A DNA stretch of 64,000 nt. It comes from Triparma columacea (Eukaryota > Sar > Bolidophyceae > Parmales > Triparmaceae). Made by a program: the position numbers and the translations under genes. The DNA lies in the NCBI GenBank assembly GCA_030267965.1, contig BRYA01000049.1, forward strand, positions 1 to 64,000. Reading direction: 5' to 3'. This document shows, in pieces, positions 1 to 9,794 of this stretch; position 1 is the first letter of the stretch; every line of letters starts with the position of its first letter. The notes under the pieces are model-generated. The model was given only the letters and a program-made list of their open reading frames with translations, was not told where the DNA came from and searched no databases.

Positions 1-60
1 TTTACACTCCCATTTACACTCGCACTTACACTCCCACTTACACTCCCACTTACACTCCCA
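1..60. repeat. 12-bp tandem repeat, truncated by window edge
   Basis: About five imperfect copies of a 12-bp unit of the type CACTTACACTCC. The array probably continues beyond the start of the window. It lies downstream of the 3' end of the giant minus-strand gene. No coding potential is seen. Confidence 0.8.
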
Positions 61-372
61 CAAACACAAACGCAAACACAAGGCTCCCTAATCGGTGCCG
101 ATCCCGAGGATACGCCTGCTTACACTTCTACTTCACTTCCACAATACTCACAAACCACTATAATATTTTCACAATACATCTACTACAATTAACAATATCC
201 ACAAACCATTTTAAAGCTACCACTGTACTCAACATACACCTAAAGCACTAACACAATAATCATAAACATACCAAATCAAATAATTTTTATCATAAAAACG
301 TGCTGCCTCTTTACTTAATCCCCACCTCATCTTGTATTCTCACAACACTGCTTATTTCAGCCTTCCCGCCTC
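61..372. other. Intergenic 3' flank of the giant gene
   Basis: CA-rich at first, then AT-rich. It lies downstream of the stop codon at 373-375 on the minus strand and should hold that gene's 3' UTR and polyadenylation site. I see no gene, RNA or clear repeat here beyond the tandem array at the window edge. Confidence 0.5.
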
Positions 373-3300
373 CTACCTCTGAAATATATCTCCACCATAT
401 GCACCTCCAACACTTGCTCTCCTAATACTTGCTCCCAAAGCACCTGTTAGACCACCATCAGCTTCAGCACCAACACTTGCTCTTCTCACACTCTCTTTCC
501 TTCTAGCATCTCCATCTGCTGGAATAAATTCTACAGGTACTTTAGCCTTCCTTGCATCAGTGAACCATTCTGGCTGCTCCTCTTCCCATTTAGCCCAGTT
601 TAACTTAACCCATTTCTTAATTTCTCCTTCAATTGAGACCCAATGGTGCCTTGAGCTACCAAATACCTCAATCTTAATAGCATCGCTTCGCCCTTCAAGG
701 AAATATGCCATAGTCATGTCCTTAGATCTCCTTGTGCTCCAGAAGGTGTGCAAGTACTTTCTCTCAATGTTCAAAAAGAAGACAGCAACACATAGAGTAG
801 TTGTTGGTATGAAATAGTTCATAATTGATGACGCAATATCAATTGCTCCCTCATCAATATAAGGTGAAGCAAAATATATGGACATTGGAAGGCTTCCCAT
901 CGTCAATACAAATCCAAACATCCAATACATCCCTCCTATCTCATTTGGGTGTCTTAACTGCACAATTGATGTAAAGTCACCGACAATTTTCACTGTCACT
1001 CTCGAAATAATACTATTCACTATCTCTGCATTGCCACCAAGAGGCATCCAATACCAAAAGTCTCCTCTCAAGATCTTCACCAAAAAGTATAAACCAAGAT
1101 CAGCACCAACATAGAGAGAAACCCACTTACCACCGAGTAGCCCAAACATTACTATTGTCATGCACCTTATAAGTAGCATCCCTGCTGTTAAGAGCATCAT
1201 GGAAGCAAACACCACTGTTCTCTTGCTTGCTTTTGCTGGTATATACCCATAAAAGTCTGGTGCCTTTTCTCTCTTAGCAGGGTCTGTGTCCCAGTCATAA
1301 CTAATTGTTGCAGAGGCAAAGCCTGTTGTAATTGCTGACACTGCAACTGAAAGCAATGCTGACGTTCCAACATCTTTGTCACTGGTTGCTATAGCCATAA
1401 GTTGAATGATTACACCAGGGATGGCTTCAGCAAACATCTCAACCCCTTTCATGTAAGACATCTCTGTCAAGGCATCCATTGTTTGTCCAGCTTTTTGTTT
1501 TTCTCCCTTTGCTACCCTGTAAGCATCAACAGCAGGCTTAAAGCCAATCAAAATTGGAAACCACTCCCTAAGCACCCTCAACACTCCCAACTTTGTGTTC
1601 TGCACCCAAGTGCAAAACATCTGAATTCCAATACACGTTGCCAAACTTGCCAAAGAAGCCTTAAAGTACCCATACTTCTCATCACTCCAAAACATGTACG
1701 TCACATACACATCAGTTAGCAAATCTGCCATACTTGTTATTGCCCCAATAGTAACTCTCATCTTCAAGCCCCAAGGAACTTCTTCCAAAAGACTGTAACT
1801 AATTGTCTCAAGCATAGGTCTAAACCACTCATACTCCTCATCAAGCTCCTGTAGAGCAGGGAAATTTAAGATGAAGGCATCAACTGCAGCAATTGGCTGA
1901 GTATTAACAGCCAAACTCCTTGCTAAAGACTCTCCAATCTCTCTCCCCTCCTTCTTTCCTACCTCTCCAGCTTTCTCCTTGATATTCCTCAGCCCATGCA
2001 ATCTATTTTTCACAATAGCTGCAAGCATTGGTATGACAAACTCGTACTTCTGAGCCACACTGCTCAACGTAACGTCATTTATGACAAATTTTCTGACAGA
2101 ATGTTCTTTTGACATTCTCTTCCTTCTTGACTTAATAGCATGTAACAGTTGTCTACCTAGCTCCTGTCCTATATGTTTAGGATCTGAGATATCTTGTAAG
2201 TTGTCTCTAAGGACAACTGGAGCTATTCTCACAACATTATCTCCAGTTCCATATCCAATGCTTGCTCGTCTAATGCTCGCCATTAAAGCACCTTCCACGC
2301 CATTTTCTACTTCAAGATCAGCACTTGCACGCCTGGTACTCTCCCTTTGTCTTGATGTAGCTGTAGGAATGTATTCCACGGGCACTCTTGATTGTGTTGC
2401 TTCATCAAACCACTTTGGCTTCTCCTCCTCCCATCTATCCCAATTTGCCTCTACCCAAGCTCTCACATCGTGTTCAATTGCCTTCCAATGATGCTTTGAG
2501 TATTTGAAACTATGCTCTGCTTTTACATCATCTGTCCCTTCTCTGAAGCTCTTCACTGATAAATCCTTACCCCTTTGCAAGCTGTAGAAGGTGCCCCAAT
2601 ATTTTTTCTCGATGTTGAAGAAAAATACAGCAAACAAGACAATTGAACATGGTATAAATATTCCAACTACTTTCCATGCAAATCTAAGCACCTCGTCTGA
2701 AACATCTCCCCTTTCAGCTAGAGTTATAGCTACTGGGAGACTTCCCATTGTCAATACAAATCCAAACATCCAATATATACCTCCAATCTCGTTAGGATGC
2801 CTAAACTGCACAACTGAAGTGAAGTCTCCCACCATTTTCACCAAGAATCTGCAGGCAATACTATTCACTATTTCTGCATTGCCACCAAGAGGAATCCAAT
2901 ACCAAAAGTCTCCTCTCAAAACCTTCACCAACAAGTATAGACAAAGGTCAGCACCAATATAGAGAGAGACCCAACTACCACCAAGGAGCCCTAACACAAC
3001 TATTGTCATGCACCTTATCACAAGCATACCTGCACTAAAGAACATCATTGAAACAAATATGATTGCCCTTTTTGTTGGATTTGCAGGCACATACCCATAG
3101 AAGTCAGGCACTTGCTCTCTCTTCAATGGTTCAGTGTCAAAGTCATAGCTTATAGTTGCTGATGTATATCCTGTTGTCAATGCTGAGACAACAACAGAGA
3201 TCCAGGCTACACTTGCAACCTTTTCATCATTTGTTACAATAGCCATAAATTGGATAATCACACCAGGGATTGCTTCAGCAAACATCTCAGCTCCTTTCAT

Positions 3301-6300
3301 GAAAGCCAACTCAAGTAGAGCATCAAATGATTGTCCAGCCTCTTGTTTTTCTCCCTTTGCTACCCTGTAAGCATCAACAGCAGGCTTAAAGCCGATTAAA
3401 ATAGGAAACCATTCCCTAAGCACCCTCTTCATCCCCAACTTTCTATTCTGTACCCAAACACCGAACATCTGAAGCCCAATTGACGCTGCTAAACTTGCCA
3501 AAGATGCATTGAAGTACCCATACTTCTTATCACTCCAAAACATGTACGTCACATACACATCGGTGAGCAAATCAAACATAGAAGTTGCAGCCCCTACAGT
3601 AACTCTCCATAACATTCCCCAAGGTGCAGTCTTCACCACACCCTTCCCAATCTCCACAAACATGCCCTCCATCCATGGAAACTCCTCAAACAGCTCCCCA
3701 ATAGCCCTGTTCTGCAATCTCCACCTATCTACCCCAGCCCCAATCACCTTCCTGCTCTTCAAACAAGGCATCAAGTTGTTTCCAATCACCCTTGCTTCCT
3801 TCTCCTCCACACACTCAAGCTTGGTAGACACTGAGCTGTTGAAGTTATACTCACAAAGCCTTGCCCTCTTCAGCAAAGTGACAAACCAAGGATACTTCTT
3901 CACAACCTCCCTCAGTGAAGCACTCTCTTTACACACCTCCTCAACGTGCCTCTCTTTGTCCCCCCTCGAGTGTGCTCCTCCAAGCTGACCTCCATCCCAA
4001 ACCAAATCAGCTCCCAAGGCCTCACCAACCTCCTTAGTCATCTCTTCCAATGGAACAAGGTCAGTAAAGTAGCGCTCTGCCTCAGTAGCCTCATCTAGGT
4101 GCCTTTCCAAGGTCAATCTTGTGGCCTCAACACTTAGTGATTTCCCCACACCTAACCTAGTGACAAATTCTACAACTGTTTTTTTCTCTCCTTTCCTTTT
4201 GAACTTTATGGCTACTTCTTCAGATGCACTTTGTACTTGGTCAAGTCTCTGGGAAACTCTATTTGAATTGCTGAAGTCTTCGCTTCTCTTCCTGGTCTTG
4301 TTGATTGGCTCCATTATGATAATTATGGTGTCTTTGTCTATCTTGTGCAGCTTCATTATATTCCAGAACTCCCTGTTTTTATGGCTTGACCCCAACCTTT
4401 GTTTTCTTCTGACGACTACTTCCCATGCACCTTTCTCTTCCACAACAACCCTCTCTGTGTCTCCTGTTGTTTTTTGATGAGCCCGGCTATCAAAGTCCCA
4501 GAAGAAAGCTGCTGCTTCCTCCAAACTAGCCCTCACCTTGACAGTTGTCTTACCCCATCCCTCGCCCTTCCTCTCCACATTAACCCAAGAGTCGGCTAAA
4601 GGGAAAGCACCTTTAACCTTGTGCTTTATTTCAGCCTCTCTGAATTTTTTAGCGAAGCTCTTTGAGCTCAACTTCTTGTAACTTTCTATCTTCTTGATGA
4701 GCTGCTCCCTGTTGAATGCATCAATTTCCTTGCTCTTATCAAGAGTATTACGCATTACTGAGGCGCTATCTAGAAAGCCTGTTGTCAGTGATTGCACGAT
4801 TGAAGATGGGACTGATGTTGTAATACCTGCAATGTCAATTTTTCCTATGTATGTAGCAGTAGTCTGAGGTATGTCACCAATGGGATCGAGTGGATCTAGT
4901 AACCAAACAGTGCGAGCATGAGCCAACATGTTCCCGGGTTTGACTGGACAACGTTCAATTAGATCTTGAGTGTCTTCAGCTGAAATCACTGCTGTACCAT
5001 CACTTTTACAATGCCAAATAATCTTGCTCCTCCATTGACGCTTAGAAAGACCTGGAACACCAAGGTCTCTGGTCTGGAAGAAGTAGAGAGAATGGCTATT
5101 TATTTGCTCCACGACCAAATCCGTTCTTATTTTCTTCAGACCACTCATTTTTGAGCGACTCTTCAGACCTGCTATCACATGCCCTACACACTCTTCAACG
5201 CTTGCGTCAACAATTGTGGTGGCAGAAAAGGTACCAGAGAGTTCCCCTTTGACATGTATTGCTTTCATTGTAACCCTGTCATCAGGACTTTTAATAGTAT
5301 CTAAGTTTGAACTTTGCTTGCACATCCTGCCAAATGTTTCTGCTCTCCTTATTGTTGTAGTTTCCTCATCAGTGTAGTCTTGGGGCTCGTATTTTATGGT
5401 ATAGACAAGGGAATCCAGCACAGCTCTGTCTATCTCGTCATCTTTCTCTAAAGATCTTTTCAATTCAGCAACAACGCTCAGGCTATTTGGCATCTTTCTA
5501 TTCACAATTCTTAAAGGCAGGTAGCCTTTTACATCTACGTATTGAAGTAAAATAACTTTGCACTGCGAAATGCCACCAACTTCCTCAATATTGGTTGCAG
5601 TGAAGAGGCCCCTTGTCTTTCCTAGGATGACTGCACCAATGTTGCCTCCATAATCCACTTTATCATCTATTGGATATACAGCCATAGAGATGCTTTCTTT
5701 TGTTTTCCTCCTCAAAATCAACCTGTTCCTAAATTCTCGATTTGTGATGAATACTGGGAATTTCTTGACTACTGAGGCTTGCTTCTCGTTGAGTCTTTCC
5801 TCCCTTTTGTGTATCTCTAGCCTTGCAAGATTCCCTTCTCTTTTGTCTATAGCCATTCTTTCATTACTGCAGTACTCAAACATCCAAGCAGCTGCTTCTT
5901 CGGCAGAACAGTCAACAGTACACTCAGCTCTACCTAAACAAAGGGAATTTTTTCCTTTCTCCTGCTGCTTGTACTTGATCTTCATCGTCACTCCCTCATC
6001 TGGTGATCCAAGTGGTTTCCATCCTCCCTTTTCATCACCAAAGAGCTCCTCCAACTCCCCAAACACCTTCTTCTGGTCCTCCTCCAACTCAACACCCTCT
6101 TTCATCCTCTCCACTAAGGCCCCCCTGACTTCAGCATCAACCTTCTTCCCATTCCTCCTGAACTTCTCCTGCAACCTGTTGGCCTCAACAAGCTCATTCT
6201 TTGCAAGGTAGTCAATTGCTTTGTCCATCACTGTCTTTTGAAGGCTTGTGAAATGCAGATCAACTGTCTGAATGCGTGTCACTCTACAGACATTTGGGGC

Positions 6301-9206
6301 AATCTCATTGAAGAAGTAGACACCTTTAGTCTCTGCTAGCACAAACCCTTCCTTACTGAGGTCCTTGAAGCCTCCTCCAGGGTACTCTGTCAGTGGCACA
6401 AAAGCTAACATGTACGAAGTCCGGCCATTCTCAAGTTTGACTTCCTTCCACACATACCAAATCTCAAACAGTCGATTGGTGGTGGCAGAGACCTTCATAC
6501 CAAAATGTTGATGCAAGCTTCTAGTTCCGCCGACGCCATTCCTGATCACCCTTGGTAAGTTCCCATTGTTTTTGAAGTGCTTCCCTGACCACTCAAATGT
6601 GTCAAACAGAAAGTGCTCTGCCAATACACCCTTTGCTGACTTGTCCACGATGACCCCATAGGCTCCCCACAACTTGTCACCCTCTCTCCAAAAGAACTTA
6701 TCCGCCCCCTCCTTCAATGTCCCCTTGACTCTCTTTCCCTTCTCATAAAGTTCATTCTCTAACCCTCCAACTCCTTCCAGCATTCTCTCCTCCTCCTCTG
6801 TCATCGGAGGCGGACTTGGAATGACCTCCTCCACAAAGCGCTTCTTCCTCCTCTCATCAACCACCTCAGGCTTGTGAAAGTTCTTCTCGATCTCCTCCAC
6901 CAGGCCCTTGATTGACACATAAATGGCGTTGACGTCACCCCTCCCCTCCCCGCCACTAGCCAGACTACCCAGAGAAGCCCCCTCAACCTCCTCGACTTCC
7001 AGCATTCCGACAAGAGTAAGCGCGGTTTGCCCATATTCATAGCTCGCAAGCCTGATCTCACCCTCGACCCTCGCTCTCTGCGCATTCGTGGAAGTCGCAA
7101 TCTTGACAAGTTTCGTCTTAGCCTCCTTCGGTAAGCTTTTCTCGTCCTCCGACTTTATCACGATGCACCGGCCCGAGCCTCCATTGCTCACCACTCGGAT
7201 TCTCAGAAGGTATTCGACGACTGTTAGGGTTAAACCTAACCCTGTTGTCCCCTTCAAGTAATGTTGCCAAAACATAATCCTTCCTCCCTCCCCATCCCCT
7301 CCCTCATGAATAACCTCGCGTCGGAACGCTCCCACACTTGAACCAGCGAGGATGTAATCGAGGACACGCTCTTTCTCGTCGTGAACGACTACGCCGACGT
7401 TTGCTCTCTTACTATTCCAAGACTCCTCGATGATTCCTTCAACGGCGCCCCTCTCTACGAGCTTTCCCACAATGCCGTCATGAACATTGCCATTCTTCTC
7501 TTCCCTCGAAATGTCGGAGTCGCTTCTAAGACCGGCTGCATTCAACGCATATCTGGCGTCCTCATGAGACGTTTCAGTTGCTGCGAATGGCGTTTGTTAG
7601 TTATGAAAAAGATTTCCACACGTGCCCCTCGATGCCGCATGCGGTCGCCGCAGAAGCGCCCCACGCGGTGGCCGCAGACGGAATCCACGCGGTCGCCGGG
7701 ACCGATCCCATGCAGTCGCCGGAGACGGATCCCATGCGGTCGCCGGAGACGGATCCCATGCGGTTGCCGCAGACCGGTGCGCGCGCTTGCACCGCGGCCG
7801 CCGCCCGTCGAGCTTGACGCCGAGGGCCAGGCCCTCCGCGAACGGCTCCGCACGTTCCGCACGCAGGCAGTGAGAAAAAACTACAAAGTTTTAACGTGCC
7901 CTCCCGCGACTCTCCCGCTCTCCCCTAGAGTATTAAAATATGTTTTTCCTTTCCCCGCTCTCAACGCACAACTCACCTTGTTCCGCGTCCTCGTGGCGGT
8001 TTTTGGAGTCTGCGGTAATGGCGATCATGGTGTTTGTGAGTCAACATGAAAAGATTTCCATGCGTGCTCCTCGTTTCTGTGTAGCATATCAAGCGCCCCA
8101 CGCGGTCGCCGCAGAAGCGTCCCATGCGGTCGCCGCAGAAGCGTCCCATGCGGTCGCCGCAGACGGAACACACGCGGTCGCCAGAGACGGATCCCATGCG
8201 GTCGCCACAGACCGGCGCGCGTTTCTGTGTAGCATATCAAGGGTCTCCCCCCATACAACCCCCTAAATGAACTTACCTCGGTCTTGTCCAGCGTCCTCGT
8301 GAGAGCTTTTAGATTTAGCGACTGCGAAGGGTACAACGTTGTTGCAAAAGTGAGAACAAATTACAAAGTTTCAACGCGCCCTCCCGCGACTCTCCCGCTC
8401 TCCCCTAGAGTATTAAAATGTATTTTTCTTATCCTGCTCTCAACGCACAACTCACCTCGTCCGGCGTCCTCGTAAGACATTTCAAGTGCTGCAGAGGAAA
8501 CGACAAAGGGGGGGAAAGTGAGTAAAAGTGGCAAACTTCATCTTGTCCTCCCACACATCTCCCGCCCTCTCCTAAATTATAAAGATGTTCTTTTCCTCCT
8601 CGAGCTCTTGACGCTCACTCACCTCGTCTGGCTTCCTCATGATCACTTTCAGATTCTGCGGGTGTGGAAATGTTGATGTTTTTTTAGCTTTTTGGAATCA
8701 TTTCAATAGGCTTCCCAACGACCTCGCTTTTTTACTCCATCGCATCTCATCCCCTACACGAACTCACCTCGTCCGACGTCTCCATGAGGCCTATCAATAT
8801 CAGCAGTTGCCACAAGGTTGACAGCATAGTCATTTGCAGACTTGACGACATCAGCGGCAGCTTCATGGCCTTCGGCAGCCTCGGTAGCAATGGCACGGTG
8901 TTCCACCGCCTCGACGACAACGACATCGTCGACAGCATGCCCGACAATAGCAGACTGATCAGCGGCTACATCAGCGGCTGCCTTAACGATGACAGCAAGT
9001 TCAGTTACAGCACTAACAATGTCAGCAGCTGTGCCATCGTGCGCAGCGCCCTTGACGAAGGCAACAAGGTCGTTGGCTGCCGAAACTGTAGATGCAAGAT
9101 CGGAAGTATGTTGAGCTCTTGTTGACCTTAAGGAGGCCTTCAATCCGGCTATCTCTTTGTCCCTCTGCTTCAGGAGAGTGGTGAAATCCATCTCACTGTC
9201 CGCCAT
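373..9206 (-). CDS. Giant START-like / XK-related-like membrane protein with mini-exon array
   Basis: Six joined exons: 9206-8768, 8655-8623, 8488-8456, 8321-8277, 8009-7977 and 7580-373 (7791 nt, 2596 aa). All introns are phase 1 and the frame holds throughout. The ATG at 9206 opens an Ala-rich, probably coiled-coil exon. Four mini-exons follow (33, 33, 45, 33 nt; peptides such as E-D-A-G-R). The last exon has no intron in 7.2 kb. It encodes four START-like regions (about aa 456-656, 721-916, 956-1146 and 1186-1371) and two homologous multi-pass membrane domains (about 1536-1866 and 2151-2481). Motifs such as D-L-L-T-D-V-Y-V-T-Y and A-I-P-G-V-I-I-Q recall XK-related proteins. Each membrane domain is followed by an H-H-W linker and two R-R-A-S motifs. 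START domains bind lipid and XKR proteins include scramblases, so a role in membrane lipid handling is inferred. The XKR likeness is by motif only. The long exon alone has no ATG start; the mini-exons supply it. Confidence 0.75.
7620..7800. repeat. 24-bp minisatellite in intron 5 of the giant gene
   Basis: Tandem 24-bp units built on GCGGTCGCCG plus a variable GGATCCCAT half, about seven copies with drift. Because 24 is a multiple of three, the array is open in several frames on both strands, which creates spurious alanine/proline-rich reading frames. It sits inside the intron 7581-7976. Confidence 0.85.
7870..8655 (-). repeat. Duplicated exon-intron units
   Basis: Blocks of about 110-140 nt recur at 7870-8009, 8348-8488 and, more diverged, 8517-8655. 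Each runs, on the minus strand, from a CGCAG or CTGCAG acceptor through a 33-nt exon ending in GACGAG or GAACAAG, a GTGAG donor and an intron with a shared CGCGGGAGGG core. A related 45-nt exon lies at 8277-8321. Successive duplication of an exon plus its intron explains this pattern. Confidence 0.8.
8090..8220. repeat. 24-bp minisatellite, second array, in intron 4
   Basis: Five 24-bp units of the same family as the array at 7620-7800, inside the intron 8010-8276. It is flanked by sequence also found next to the first array (AAAAGATTTCCA and C-GTG-CTCCTCG blocks), so the two introns are paralogous copies. Confidence 0.85.
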
Positions 9207-9794
9207 CAGCCTGTGAAAACGTGAAGGTCTAATAGGCGGCGGCGGGTGGGTGAGCCGCGACGAATAATATTCTCGCACATACCAAATCCCCAATAACCCA
9301 ACTCAGTTGTGCCAAGCTGTTGTGTCCTCCTTCCTCCTTCCTCTCCCCTCGCCCCCGTATCCTCCCCTCCCCAACGATCCCTCATCCGCCCTTGTCTTCT
9401 ATACAACCCTCACCTCGTTTTGTCCTTCTCCACTCAGCTTCAGTGTCTCAAGTCCCTGTTCCAAATGACCTTCTCGAGAATGTACCGCCCTGCTCTAAAG
9501 CTCTCACAGTCACACAGGCGATCCAAATGCGTTAAGGTGTGGAGTATTAAGTTAAGGATAGCCAGCAGTGCTTGTAATTATAACTCGCCAAGCCAGCAGA
9601 ACCCTAATCCAATAAAATTATGTCATCCACAATCCTCAATCTCCCTGTTCTCCCTTCTTCAACCTGTTAGGTAAGTTTCCTAATGGAGCACCAAGCAGCC
9701 CCTAAAAAACGCCATTAAGTCGTCGAAAATCACCTTGGGGAAATTCCGCCTCCATAAAAGAAAAGGCTTAAGTATTTCATTCCAAAGAAGGTCT
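9207..9794. other. Intergenic: promoter/5' UTR of the giant gene and 3' flank of the CENP-N-like gene
   Basis: Contains a CT-rich stretch near 9320-9400 (upstream of the minus-strand start at 9206) and AT-richer sequence toward 9790. No convincing additional exon, RNA gene or repeat is seen. Confidence 0.4.

Noticed and set aside
2081..6211. Several plus-strand reading frames of 60-170 codons opposite the giant gene (for example 4121-4477, 5690-6211)
   Set aside because: They are antisense to a long conserved-domain exon, have no recognisable domains and reflect the codon bias of the other strand.
7545..7545. TTG as the start codon of the giant gene
   Set aside because: The frame continues upstream through an acceptor at 7580 into in-frame mini-exons and an ATG exon at 9206.
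7620..8220. A possible CRISPR-like repeat array
   Set aside because: Units are directly adjacent 24-mers without spacers, and the genome is eukaryotic.
7578..8266. Alanine/proline-rich reading frames on both strands over the 24-bp repeats
   Set aside because: The unit length is a multiple of three, so all frames stay open by chance; the region lies in introns of the giant gene.
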